From positions 62,001 to 126,000 of the forward strand of contig SUGL01000005.1 in assembly GCA_004963905.1 (NCBI GenBank): a stretch of 64,000 nucleotides of DNA, given 5' to 3'. The DNA comes from Mesorhizobium sp. GTDB lineage: Bacteria > Pseudomonadota > Alphaproteobacteria > Rhizobiales > Rhizobiaceae. The notes beneath the pieces are model-generated. The model did no database searches and had not been told where the DNA came from. It saw only the letters and a list, made by a program, of their open reading frames with translations. Below are positions 33,955 through 43,991 of the stretch, one piece after another. A program made the translations under genes and the position numbers. Numbering within the stretch: the first letter of the stretch is position 1; every line of letters starts with the position of its first letter.

Positions 33955-35955
33955 TCAGTCGAGAAAATTGAGCGAGACGCCATCGAGGCGCAGCAGCTCG
34001 CGGTCTTCCTCGTAGGAAGCACCGATGACGACGAGACTCACCGTGAGGCTGGTGGCGTCGGCGGCGATCAGCCGGCGGGCTGCGCGCGTGACATCGATGC
34101 GGTGGTTGCGCGGTGTGTTCATGCTGCGCTCGCGCAGATCGAACTTGCGGTTCTCCACCGGCGGGATCTCGCAATGCCCTGGCCCGCCATAACATTCGCC
34201 ATGACCGAAGACCGCGGCGTAGCCGGCATATCCAGGCACGTTGAGCGGCGTCGAGGCATCGGCATCGGGCGTGTTGAGGAACACGCGGATGAAGCATGAG
34301 CGCGGCAGCTGCGGCACACGGTGCAGCCGCACCTCGGCCGAGCGGAAGCTCTTTGTTGCGTCAGGCACGGCAATCGGCGCCGAAACGAAACGTCCGACCG
34401 GATTGGTCAATCCGACCGGCATCAGGCATCCGCCGCGGACATATTCATAGCCGAAGCGGTTCATGTCGAGCGTATCGCGCACGGCATAGCTCCACGGCGT
34501 CAGCGCGGAATCGAGATCGGCCGGCAGGCCATCCGGATGATCCTGCTGCCAGCGCCACCACAGCCGGTCGATGTTTGCGTGCACCGGCCAGAAGATCGGG
34601 TCGTAGGAGGCGGTCAGGTTCGAGAACATGTCGCCGAACTGCGGCTCGGAGTAGAGGTCGTCGCGCTGGTGGAATTTGCGCCCGGCAACGCGCACCGCGC
34701 TGTTGCGGTCGGCGGGAGCGTCGGTCTTGAAGGCCGGGTTCATGCCCCCGGTCCAGATATGCATGGTGTTGTGCGGATTCTGATCCAGGAAACCGAAACT
34801 GTCGACATAGAGGCTGCCGCCGCCGAAATCGCGGAAGGTGCGCAGCGACAGGATCTCGTCGATGTCTTCCTGCGCCGGGTAGTGGTAGTGGATGACGCTG
34901 TTGATCGTGCCTTTGCCGAACTGGCCGCAATAGCGCAGCGGATACCAGAGCGAATTGGCTTCGAGCAGCGCGTCGATCAGCCGTTTGCGGTTCTCGCCTT
35001 CCACGTATTGCTTGCCGCAGGCTTTGCTGAGCGCGTCGTAGATTTGCGTCGGATTGGCCCAAAGCTGGCCGACCAGCGAGTCGACCTTGGCCGGGAAGCC
35101 CTGATCGCGCAGGAAACGTGCCGACGCCTCGGTGAGGAAGCCCTTGAACGCATCTGGAAGTATCGCGCCGTTGGCTGGATCTTCCGGCTTGTAGCGCGCT
35201 GCGGGAAAATCCCACCACGGCATGGTCACATCCGGGCAGAAATCCTGCAAAGCCTGTTCGAACTCATAAAGATACACGCGATGCCATGGCAGGAACCGCT
35301 CCCAGCCATGCTGGCAGTGGTTCTGGTGGATCAGGGCCAGATTGTTGTAGGAGCGCTTGTCGCCAACCCATTTGTTGAGCTTGTAGAGCTCGCGAAATGC
35401 GAAGCGCAGCCGCTCCTTTTGCGGCTCGCTCAGCACGTCGACATCCATTCGCTGCCGCAATTCGCCCTTGGCGTAGCGCCACGCCGCCGGATCGGGTGAC
35501 GGGCCGAAAACAGGGCCGGCGAGCCCCTTCACCTCGACGCGAGCCTCGCTTGTCACGCTCACTTCGCCGGCAAGCGCAACCGAGCCGAGCAGTTCCCCGG
35601 GACAGCCTTCCTCGATCCAGATTTCGATTCGCTCGATGTCCTCGTCGGCGACCGGCGAACCGCCCCAGGGCAGGCGGGGGAACTGCCTGCCGTCGAACGG
35701 CGGCAGTCCGCGCAAGCCGCGGATCAGCGCCGAACGCGCGCCGCGGCCCTTGGCATCGCTTTTGCCGCAGCAGGTTGTGGTGACCGGCGCGATCAGTGGC
35801 ATGCCGTGGAGCTGGAGCGAAAGGAACTCCGGCAGCGTAAGCCCGGTCAGTCCGCCGGGTCCCTCGACGCCGCCGGCGGCGTCGAGGATTGCTGCCACGT
35901 CACTCCACGTGAACGGTGTGGGCGACCGTGGTTGGCGCGCTTCATTTGTGGCCAT
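33955..35955 (-). CDS. Tyrosinase family type-3 copper protein
   Basis: The protein has about 666 residues. The CuA region shows HQNHCQHGWERFLPWHRVYLYEFE near residue 205-230. The CuB region shows PHNTMHIWTGG near 380 and DPIFWPVHANIDRLWWRWQ near 445. These are the six expected histidines of a tyrosinase/polyphenol oxidase, which hydroxylates phenols and oxidises catechols to quinones. An N-terminal extension of about 110 residues carries a CCGK cysteine pair and the phrase RIEIWIEEGCPG, and the C-terminal roughly 200 residues form a beta-rich domain. ATG 35955 overlaps the multicopper oxidase stop by 14 bases. The gene is second in the oxidase operon. Confidence 0.92.
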   Translation of the reverse strand: MATNEARQPRSPTPFTWSDVAAILDAAGGVEGPGGLTGLTLPEFLSLQLHGMPLIAPVTTTCCGKSDAKGRGARSALIRGLRGLPPFDGRQFPRLPWGGSPVADEDIERIEIWIEEGCPGELLGSVALAGEVSVTSEARVEVKGLAGPVFGPSPDPAAWRYAKGELRQRMDVDVLSEPQKERLRFAFRELYKLNKWVGDKRSYNNLALIHQNHCQHGWERFLPWHRVYLYEFEQALQDFCPDVTMPWWDFPAARYKPEDPANGAILPDAFKGFLTEASARFLRDQGFPAKVDSLVGQLWANPTQIYDALSKACGKQYVEGENRKRLIDALLEANSLWYPLRYCGQFGKGTINSVIHYHYPAQEDIDEILSLRTFRDFGGGSLYVDSFGFLDQNPHNTMHIWTGGMNPAFKTDAPADRNSAVRVAGRKFHQRDDLYSEPQFGDMFSNLTASYDPIFWPVHANIDRLWWRWQQDHPDGLPADLDSALTPWSYAVRDTLDMNRFGYEYVRGGCLMPVGLTNPVGRFVSAPIAVPDATKSFRSAEVRLHRVPQLPRSCFIRVFLNTPDADASTPLNVPGYAGYAAVFGHGECYGGPGHCEIPPVENRKFDLRERSMNTPRNHRIDVTRAARRLIAADATSLTVSLVVIGASYEEDRELLRLDGVSLNFLD

Positions 35956-38064
35956 CGTGACCACCCATCTGCATCTGTGCATCCATCTGCATCAGCATTG
36001 CACTGCCTTGCGAGGCGTCGCTCACCTGGTCAGGCAGCACCACCGCAACGTTCTGCATCATGCCCTGGTCCTCATGATCGAGGATGTGGCAGTGGAGCAC
36101 ATATTCGCCGATGTAGCGCTCGTAGCGGGTGCGCAAGGTGATGGTGTAGACTCCCGAGAAGCCGGCCGGCAGCGATTGCGGGATCAGGCTCTTGACCCAA
36201 AGCGTGTCCTTCCAGACGCCCTTCAGTCCGGGATATTGCGGATCATAAGGCGCGCCGCCGGCGTCGTCGATCGCGCCCGGCGCGCTCACGTCCTTGCCGT
36301 TGGGATCGACGATCGAGACGATCTGGAACGGATTGACGTGGATGTGGAATGGATGGCTGACGAAATGCGATTGCAACGTCCATTCCTGCGCCTTGCCAAG
36401 CGGCAGCTGGCGGTCGATGCGGGTTGGGTCGTAAGGCTTCACGCTGGCTGTATCGAGCGTGTTGCCGACTTCGAACTTTACGTCCGGTCCCGTCGTGTCG
36501 ATGAAGAAGGTAAGCTCCTGTGTGCCATTGCCCTTCACCTCGTCGGATGTGACGTCGGGATGCGGCGTGAAGCTCGTCAATTTCGTTCCTGTCTTGAGGT
36601 CGGCCACCACTGTGGCTTCGACGTTCGCCGGCATGTTGGTCTCGGCCAGCGCGACCAGCTTGTGGTTGATGTAGCTTTCCACATTGTCGACCGGGGTTCC
36701 GGGCGCGACGTCGACCAGGCCAAGCAGCTGTGGGCCAACGTCCAGTCCATTGACCACACCCGACTTCGGCGCCGAGGAATCAATCACGCAGTAGCGTCCG
36801 GCCTCCGGAAACACGACCAGCGCATCGAAGCGATAGCCGGGCTGGAAGGTTGCAAGCTTGGTCATCTGCCCCGAGGCCATCGTCAGCCCGTCGGCCGCGA
36901 CCAGCATGTACGGCACGGGGGTGGTATCGCATGTATCCTTGATGAAGGCCGCGGTGGCGTCGGCTCTGAGCAGCGTCCTCACGCCCGGCTTCAGCTTGCC
37001 GTCGAGCACCTTGAAGAACTGCAGGCTGATCGTGTCGCGCACGCCGGCATGGATCATACGCCAGCGCTCGATCTGGCCCTGCGTCGCCTTCATCGGATCG
37101 TTGGGGTTGAACACCTTCCCATTGAGCGATGTGTATCGTCCCGATGCCGGCCAGGTGCCGGGGCCGAACTGGTCATAACCCTCGACGCCGCCGACGTCGC
37201 CGGGATCGCAGATATAGCGTCCGTTGATGTCCTGCTTGATCGGGCCGAGCTCGCCAGGCTTGGATGCCGGCGCGCGGCAGGCATACTGGATCTGTTGCAT
37301 CACCAGCACCCGCTCGGGGATGGCCGAAGTCGGGATCAGCGTGTCGAGATCGCCATGGGCGGTCGGCGTCGGTGGACGCTTGCCGCGAATGATCAGCGCG
37401 CCGGCCATGCCGCTCGACACCTGCAGCGCCGTCGAGCCGTGGCGGTGCGTGTGGTACCAGAAGGTGCCAGAAGGATGATCCGATGGGATGTTGTATTCGT
37501 AAGTGAACTTCGTCTGCGGGTTAATCGACAACAGCACGTTGTCGCTGTTGCCCGATGGGCTTACCCACAGCCCATGTGTATGGAGGTTGGTGCCGTTGAA
37601 GCAGTGCGGGATGTCGGGCATTTGCCCGCCGGGCATGCAGCCGGGTCGCCGGGCTGAGGCCCCGCCGGCAACTGGTTGTCCAGGGTGATGCGCACCGTGT
37701 CGCCGGGCACCGCCTCGATCGTCGGAGAGACATAAGGCGCGCTGGGGTCCACGCCTTTGCCGGAGTAGCCGCGCAAATGCACCTTGTCGTATCCGCCGGT
37801 CGACGGATTGTAGATCTGGTTGTCGATATATTCGATCTTGAGATTGAGCAGGCGGTCGCCGCGCACCGGCGCTGTGTTGCCGGGCACCGGTGCGGCCGGC
37901 GCCAGCTCTTTCAGCATCGGCTTGGCGATTGGCGCCCGCTCGTCCTGCAGCATCGGCGGATTGACGATCTCGGCCGCCGCGGGCAGCACCGCGATTGGCC
38001 CCAGCCCGCTTAGGAAAACAGCCGCGAGATAGCGCGCACGCGCCTTCGATCCTCCACGTAACAT
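35942..38064 (-). CDS. Multicopper oxidase, apparent frameshift near 37650
   Basis: This is a laccase-like oxidase with a Sec signal peptide (about residues 1-31, ending AVLPAAA). All four copper motifs are seen: NLHTHGLW, WYHTHRHG, HPFHIHVNPF and the type-1 site HCHILDHEDQGMM. The N-terminal part (38064 to about 37655) and the rest lie in different frames. LDNQLPAGPQPGDP runs into the wrong frame, and the homologous continuation GCMPGGQMPDIPHCFNGTN is one base out. Either the gene is broken or the sequence has a single-base error in the GC-rich run. Joined, the protein would have about 706 residues. It is first in the oxidase operon and should be periplasmic. Confidence 0.85.
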
Positions 38065-38077
38065 GGGGCCTCCTCAA

Positions 38078-38388
38078 TCGTCTCTAGTTGCCGCTCAAAA
38101 CATATTGCTCTCGATCTGGATGTCTGTCCAGCTACGACTGGTGTAGATCGCAAAATTTACTTCAACGAAAACTTCATTAGAGCTTTGCTGGCTCGTTTAT
38201 ATGAGCTGATTAACATATAATCTTCAATTTCGTTCTATTTGTATGAAGTTTAAAGGCAGACGGCCGGCTCGCGGGGTCATCGCGACCGCTTCTGCCAATC
38301 GGCAGGAAATATCGGCTTCAGTTCCATCCTCGCTGCACGCGGTGCCGCGAGGATGGAACCGGGGCGACCTTGCCGGGCAGGCCCAAGA
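38078..38388 (-). promoter_or_regulatory. Upstream region of the oxidase operon
   Basis: These 311 bases separate the autotransporter end from the oxidase operon. The part from 38140 to 38250 is AT-rich (CATATAATCTTCAATTTCG) and is the likely promoter region for leftward transcription. The terminator-like inverted repeat at 38321-38359 lies to its right. I see no gene here. Confidence 0.45.
38321..38359 (-). terminator. Thirteen-base inverted repeat after the autotransporter gene
   Basis: GTTCCATCCTCGC (38321-38333) and GCGAGGATGGAAC (38347-38359) are perfect complements around a 13-base loop, 30 bases past the autotransporter stop. It fits a terminator or mRNA-stabilising stem, although no T run follows on the minus strand. 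Confidence 0.6.
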
Positions 38389-41300
38389 TCAGAACTTCTT
38401 GCCGAGGTTGACCAGGAAGCCGTTGTCGCTATCGCCGTCGCTGCCGAACAGACCGCGATATTCCAGGCGCACGGCAAAATCCTGCGTCGTCTGCACATTG
38501 ACGCCGAGGCCGAGCATGAAGCGATCCCGCCCCATCCCGTCGATGGACGTATGGTAGATCGGCCCGCCGAACATGTCGGCATAGTTCATGGTGATGGCGC
38601 TGTCGCCCTGGAAGTCGTGCTGATACTCCAGCCTCAGCTGCGGCGAGATCACGCCGAAACTGACGGGGTACTTGTAGGCGAGCGTGAGACCGAGATTGCC
38701 GGTGGTGGTGTCGATATCCTGCTCGCCGTAATGCAGCGCCGACGACGGGTCGCCCTTCTCGGTGAACGCATCCAGCGACGCGCGGGCGACATCAAGACGG
38801 GCATAGGGTGTGACCTGCCAGTCCTGAACCTGATACTTGGCGCCGGCCGACACCGAGGCGAACCACTGGCCGCCGTCGCGATCGCCGGTGACGAAGCCGC
38901 CGCCCGATGTCAGATAGCGCCTGGAGTCGAAGGACAGCCACTGATATCCGAGCAGGCCGTCGATGAAGAAGTTCCGGCCGGGATGATAGCTGGCATAGAT
39001 GCCTGCGGTATAGGCATGGCCGGTGCTGCGGCTGCCATTGTCACCGATGTCGCTGGCATCGCGGCCGTAACCCATGCCCAGACCGATCGCAAAAGCGCGG
39101 CTGAGGCGATAGTCGATGCCGGCGCTGAGGCCGGTGGTCTGGAATTTGTAGCCGTCCTCGCCCTCGCGTTTGCCGATATTGATCGAGCCGCCGGTCCAGA
39201 TCGTCACCTTGCTGTGGCCGAAGCTGCCGGTGCCGAAGCCGGCAGGTGTTCCCCCGGTGGTGTCGTCCATGTATGATTTGAAGGGTCCGTCCTGGGCGCT
39301 CGCCCGGCTGCGTCCGCAGGATTCGCCTTGCGCAACCAGCTCGTTGTCGCCGCACGTGCTGTCGAAGGACAATGCGATGCCCTGGGCGAAGGCCAGGCCG
39401 TCGGTCGGCTCCTGTGCGTCGTTGTTGTCATGCAGGGTTTCGAGCCGCTGCTGGAAATTATCGATCTGCGAGGTGACAAAACGGCGCGTTGCCTCGGTCT
39501 GAGCGTTGAGGATGCCCATGACCTCGCTATCCTTGGTCGGATCCGGGCGGGACTCGACGTTGATCGTGATCGATGTCACTCCCGAGGTCGCGTAGGCGTT
39601 GCTCAGCGTGAAGGTCACCGTGGCTGAGCCTTCGAACGTCGTCGGTGGCGTGAAAGTCATCTGGAAGCCGCTGAGCGACGTCGTGCCCGATGATGGTGGT
39701 GGCACCGAGACCAGGCTCGCTGTGGTGAACGGACCCCCGGTGGCATCCTTGGTCAGGTCCACCACCACCGCCTTGCCGGACACCGTCGTGACGGTCTGCG
39801 CGACGGGAACCGGACGTGGCCTGACATTGATCGTGACCGTGGCCGGCGTCGAGGTTCCGCCCGGACCGGTCGCCGTGTATTGCAGGCTGTCGGGTCCGAC
39901 GAAGGACGCCGTCGGCGTGTAGACGATATCGGTGCCGCTCAGCGTGGCTGTGCCATGCGATGGCGCGCTGGAGATGGCGATCGAGGTGATGGTTCCGGTG
40001 TCGTTGCCGACGACGTTGACGGTCACAGGATGCCCATCGAGCGTCTCGGCCGTATCTGGGTTGGCGACCGGCGGGTTGTTGCTGATCGTCAGCGCATAGG
40101 TCTTGAAGCCGGTGAAGCCGAGATTATCCGTCGCCGTGACCGTGAAGTTGGCCGTGCCGACTGCCGTAGGCGTGCCCGAGAACGCGCCTGCCGACGACAT
40201 CGATATGCCGGGCGGCAGCGTGCCGGCGGTCACCGCAAAGCCGTAAGGGCTGGTGCCGCCGCTGGCCGTCAGTGTCTGGTTGTAGGCGACACCATACTGG
40301 CCGGCAGGCAGGCTGGCCGGGGCCAGCGTGATGGTCGGCGCGTTGATCACCAGCGTGTAGGCCACGCTCCCGGTGCCTGGCGTGCCACCGGTGCTGTCCG
40401 TAGCAGTCACGGTGAAGTTGAAGCTGCCGGCAACGCTCGGCGTTCCCGAGAGCGTTCCCGTCGAAGAAAGCGACAGCCCCGCCGGCAGGCTCCCGGCGGT
40501 CACCGCAAAGCTGTAGGGGGCGTTGCCGCCGCTCGCCGTCACCGCCTGGCTGTAGGCTGTTCCGGCGGTGCCCGATGGAATGGTGGCGGGCGAAAGGGCA
40601 AGGCTCGGCGTAGCGACGGTGAAGGTGTATGTCTGCGTGCCGATCTGGCCGTGAGCGTCGGTTGCCTGGACCGTGAAGGAGAAATTGCCGGATTGCGTCG
40701 GCGAGCCTGAAAGCACGCCTGCCGGATCCAGCGACAGGCCGTTCGGCAGGGTGCCGGCGCTGAGCAGGAAGCTGTATGGCGCAACGCCGCCGCTTGCGGT
40801 GATCGTGGCCGAATAGGCCGAGGCCGAGGTCGCATTCGGCAGCGTTGCGGGAGCGAGCGTGATGGTGGGGGCGCTGACCTGCAAGACGTAGTTTTGCGTT
40901 CTGGCAAATGGCGCTCCGGCACCGGTGCTGGCATCGGTTGCGCGCACGGAGAATGTGAACAATCCCGTCTGGATCGTTGTCCCCGACAGAAGGCCGGACA
41001 CTGCATCCAACGACAGGCCTGTCGGCAGCGAGCCGGCGCTGACGGCATAGTTGTAGGGCGCTGTGCCCCCGGATGCCGTGAACTGCTGGCTATATGCCGA
41101 ACCGTAGGAAGCGCTGAGCGCTCCCGCCGCCGGCGTCATGGAAAGCGTTGGCGCGCCGACGGAAAGCGTGAAGGGCTGCGAGATCGCAACCGGGCCTGTG
41201 CTGCTGTCGGAGCCGGAGACCGTCAGGTTGAAGGTGCCTGCCTGCGTCGGCGTTCCCGAAACCGTCACGCTGTTTGCCGTCATGCCCGTCTGGGAAAGAC

Positions 41301-43182
41301 CGGCCGGTAAGCCGGTCACTTCCAACGTGTAGGGTGCCGAGCCGCCAGAGGCGGTGAAGGTCTGCGTATAGGCAACGCCGACCTGGGTGGTCAGGGTCGC
41401 AGATGGGATGACTGTAATGGTCGGATCTCCGACCGTGATCGTCACTGTCGCGGGAGAAGAAGTGCCCGCCGAATTCGTCGCCGTGTAGGTGAACGAGTCG
41501 GCGCCGTGGAAGCCGGCATTGGGCTGATAGGTTATCGAAGGACCGCTCGCTATGGCCGTGCCGTTGGAAGGCGCACTGCCAATGGCAACGGAATCGGGCA
41601 CGCCACCGGTAATGTTGAGCGTGATCGGATTGGCGCCGCTGTTATAGGCAACCGTGGCCGAGACGGGATTGGCGACCGGCGGGATGTCGACGATCGTCAG
41701 ACTGTAGCCGCGCGGCGCGCTCGAATAGGGACCGGTGCCGGTGCTGCTGTCGGTCGCGGCGACAGAGAAGCTGAAGTTGCCGGCCGCGGTTGGCGTGCCC
41801 GAGAGCGCGCCAGCCGTCAGCGATATACCCGGCGGAAGCGCGCCGGACGTCACGGCATATGTATAGGGCGCGGTGCCCCCGGAGGCCGGATTGAGGGATG
41901 CCGAATAGGCCTGGCCCATCGTGCCGTTGGCGAGCGTGGTGTCCGGCAGCGTGATGGTCGGCGCCGCGACCGTCAGCGAATAGTCTTGTGTGCCGCTGAA
42001 CGGCCCGGGCGCGCCGCTGGTATCGGTGGCTCTGACGGTGAAGTTGAATGTACCGCCAGCGGTCGGCGTGCCGGAAAGCGTGCCTGCCGACGACAGCGTC
42101 AACCCGGCGGGCAGCGAACCCGCGCTGATGGCGAATGTGTAAGGAGACGTGCCGCCGCTCGCCGCGATGGCCGTGCTGTAGGACGATCCGACGGTCGCGC
42201 CGCCGGGCAGGGTGGTGGGTGACACGACGATCGTCGGCGCGGCATTGATGACGACGGTCACGCTCGGCGCGACGAACCAGGAACCGCCGGTCGAGATCGT
42301 CGTGCTGTCCTGCGACTTGATGGTGAAGGTGAAGCTACCTACGGTCGTCGGCGTACCGGAAAGCAGGCCGCTGGAAGAGAGTGTCAATCCGGGCGGCAGG
42401 CTGCCGCTGTCGAGGCTGTAGGTATAGGGCGCGGTGCCGCCGCTGGTGCTGAATTGCTGGCTGTATGGGATTCCCTGCGCGCCGTCGGGCGGGTTGGTCG
42501 GCGAGACAACCAGAGTCGGCCCGGGGACAGAGAAGCTATAGCTCTTGTCCGCCGTCAATTGGGTGGGCGACGTCGAATCCGTCACATGCACGGTGTAGTT
42601 ATAGGGACCCGAGCCCGTCGGCGTGCCGGAGATCCTGCCGTTCGACGCAAGGCTAAGGCCCGGCGGCAGGCTGCCACCGCCAGAAGTATAGGTGTAGGGC
42701 GCCACGCCGCCGGTGGAGGACAGCGCCTGGTCGTAGAAGACGCCGATCGCTGGTGTCGGCAGGCTCGCTGGGCTGACCGTGATAGGCGAGGTGGCCGCAG
42801 TGATGGTCACGTTGACCGTGACGACACCAGCGGAGGCATCCTCGAAGGTGAAGGTGTCCGTGGTGGCGCCGTCGCCATTGTTGACGTAGGTCAGCAGCCC
42901 GGCGGCCGCATTGTCGATCGTGACATGGCCGTGTGCCGGCTGCACCACGTCGCTTTGGGGGTTCGTTCCGAAAGGATCGCATGAGGACGCGTCGATCTGA
43001 TAGGAGCCGCCGGATGCCACGGTGATCGAGATCGGGGTCGGGCAGCCTACCGATGTCGCGGCCTGGGCCTCGGATGGCGCCAAAGCGGCAAGGCCGAGCA
43101 ACGCCAGCATGCCAAGCCAAAGCACGAACCTGCTCGCCAGCGTAGCGGAACGCACGACGCGATACTTCGAATTCCAGTGCAA
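38389..43182 (-). CDS. Autotransporter with putative Ig (He_PIG) repeat passenger
   Basis: The protein has 1597 residues. A signal peptide precedes AQAATSVG near residue 42. The passenger holds about nine He_PIG-type repeats of about 85-95 residues. Each has a core ASGGTAPYTYAVxxGxLPxGLxL, then GxLSGTPTxxGxFxFTVxATD. Two blocks that begin PPVANP resemble cadherin-like/Big_9 domains. A short helical linker near 1240-1290 leads to a C-terminal autotransporter beta-barrel (about 1330-1597) ending in FLVNLGKKF with a terminal Phe. It should be displayed on the outer membrane as an adhesin. The repeats are recombination-prone, so length may vary among strains. Confidence 0.9.
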   Translation of the reverse strand: MHWNSKYRVVRSATLASRFVLWLGMLALLGLAALAPSEAQAATSVGCPTPISITVASGGSYQIDASSCDPFGTNPQSDVVQPAHGHVTIDNAAAGLLTYVNNGDGATTDTFTFEDASAGVVTVNVTITAATSPITVSPASLPTPAIGVFYDQALSSTGGVAPYTYTSGGGSLPPGLSLASNGRISGTPTGSGPYNYTVHVTDSTSPTQLTADKSYSFSVPGPTLVVSPTNPPDGAQGIPYSQQFSTSGGTAPYTYSLDSGSLPPGLTLSSSGLLSGTPTTVGSFTFTIKSQDSTTISTGGSWFVAPSVTVVINAAPTIVVSPTTLPGGATVGSSYSTAIAASGGTSPYTFAISAGSLPAGLTLSSAGTLSGTPTAGGTFNFTVRATDTSGAPGPFSGTQDYSLTVAAPTITLPDTTLANGTMGQAYSASLNPASGGTAPYTYAVTSGALPPGISLTAGALSGTPTAAGNFSFSVAATDSSTGTGPYSSAPRGYSLTIVDIPPVANPVSATVAYNSGANPITLNITGGVPDSVAIGSAPSNGTAIASGPSITYQPNAGFHGADSFTYTATNSAGTSSPATVTITVGDPTITVIPSATLTTQVGVAYTQTFTASGGSAPYTLEVTGLPAGLSQTGMTANSVTVSGTPTQAGTFNLTVSGSDSSTGPVAISQPFTLSVGAPTLSMTPAAGALSASYGSAYSQQFTASGGTAPYNYAVSAGSLPTGLSLDAVSGLLSGTTIQTGLFTFSVRATDASTGAGAPFARTQNYVLQVSAPTITLAPATLPNATSASAYSATITASGGVAPYSFLLSAGTLPNGLSLDPAGVLSGSPTQSGNFSFTVQATDAHGQIGTQTYTFTVATPSLALSPATIPSGTAGTAYSQAVTASGGNAPYSFAVTAGSLPAGLSLSSTGTLSGTPSVAGSFNFTVTATDSTGGTPGTGSVAYTLVINAPTITLAPASLPAGQYGVAYNQTLTASGGTSPYGFAVTAGTLPPGISMSSAGAFSGTPTAVGTANFTVTATDNLGFTGFKTYALTISNNPPVANPDTAETLDGHPVTVNVVGNDTGTITSIAISSAPSHGTATLSGTDIVYTPTASFVGPDSLQYTATGPGGTSTPATVTINVRPRPVPVAQTVTTVSGKAVVVDLTKDATGGPFTTASLVSVPPPSSGTTSLSGFQMTFTPPTTFEGSATVTFTLSNAYATSGVTSITINVESRPDPTKDSEVMGILNAQTEATRRFVTSQIDNFQQRLETLHDNNDAQEPTDGLAFAQGIALSFDSTCGDNELVAQGESCGRSRASAQDGPFKSYMDDTTGGTPAGFGTGSFGHSKVTIWTGGSINIGKREGEDGYKFQTTGLSAGIDYRLSRAFAIGLGMGYGRDASDIGDNGSRSTGHAYTAGIYASYHPGRNFFIDGLLGYQWLSFDSRRYLTSGGGFVTGDRDGGQWFASVSAGAKYQVQDWQVTPYARLDVARASLDAFTEKGDPSSALHYGEQDIDTTTGNLGLTLAYKYPVSFGVISPQLRLEYQHDFQGDSAITMNYADMFGGPIYHTSIDGMGRDRFMLGLGVNVQTTQDFAVRLEYRGLFGSDGDSDNGFLVNLGKKF

Positions 43183-43420
43183 TGCATGCCCCCACGCTAT
43201 CGATTTGGTACGTTTTAGTACCGAAACGAAGAATTCCGCCCGATCAAATGTTTAGCTGCCTACGCAATGCCTTCCCGCGCTCCCTGCAGGATTCGCAAAT
43301 CAAGTAAATCATGAAGTTTTCATCATGTCCATCTTGGGTAGAAAAACACTCTTGCAGAATCCACGAATTATGAGCAATGTTGAATTTAAGGATTTAACTG
43401 TTGAATATTAGGGGGAGCTA
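43183..43420. promoter_or_regulatory. Divergent promoter region, autotransporter and collar genes
   Basis: This AT-richer gap lies between two divergent transcription units. It contains a small inverted repeat, ATGAA GTT TTCAT (43311-43323), and GGGGGAG just before the collar gene ATG 43421. No coding sequence was found. Confidence 0.45.
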
Positions 43421-43951
43421 ATGGCCGAAGTTTTCCTCGGGCAGATAATGATGACGGGTTTCGCGTTCCCGCCAAAGGGCTTCGCCTTTTGCAGCGGATC
43501 GCTCCTAGCGATCGCCCAGAACCAGGCGCTGTTTTCGCTTCTTGGCACGACCTATGGCGGCAACGGCACCACGAATTTCGCCTTGCCCAATCTGCAGAGC
43601 CGCACGCCCGTTGGCTTCGGCGCATCGGTCGATCCGGGGTGGCAGCCGTCGCCCTATGAGTTGGGGGAAACAGGCGGCGCTGAAAATGTCACGCTGCTGC
43701 CCCAGCAACTGCCAGCGCACAATCATGTGGGCAACGCAACCTCTGCAGCAGGCGCTGGGCGCAGTCCAAACAATGCGCTCTATGGCACCACCGCGAATGC
43801 CATCTTTGCCGCACCGAATGGCCGCCTGGTCACCTTGGCGGCTCCGACCGTGACCTATGTCGGCGGCAACCAGCCGCACCCAAACATACAGCCCTACCAG
43901 ACCATCAACTACAATATCGCGATGAGCGGGATATTTCCCTCACGCTCGTGA
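43421..43951 (+). CDS. Tail-collar domain protein, MdpB-like, copy 1
   Basis: The protein has 176 residues and an N-terminal phage tail-collar domain: GQIMMTGFAFPPKGFAFCSGSLLAIAQNQALFSLLGTTYGGNGTTNFALPNLQSR. A C-terminal segment PHPNIQPYQTINYNIAMSGIFPS is typical of the microcystin-dependent-protein (MdpB) family. In phages this fold sits at the fibre tip; in bacteria the role of such stand-alone genes is not established. No signal peptide is seen. AGGGGGAG precedes ATG 43421. It opens a four-gene run with two paralogues and an acetyltransferase. Confidence 0.9.
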   Translation: MAEVFLGQIMMTGFAFPPKGFAFCSGSLLAIAQNQALFSLLGTTYGGNGTTNFALPNLQSRTPVGFGASVDPGWQPSPYELGETGGAENVTLLPQQLPAHNHVGNATSAAGAGRSPNNALYGTTANAIFAAPNGRLVTLAAPTVTYVGGNQPHPNIQPYQTINYNIAMSGIFPSRS

Positions 43952-43991
43952 CAAACGCCAGACGGCACCGAACCTGCATGGAGATTCATCA

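Noticed and set aside
35636..37657. Long plus-strand open frame (673 codons) opposite the multicopper oxidase
   Set aside because: It lies antisense to copper motifs and signal peptide on the minus strand and has no family resemblance.
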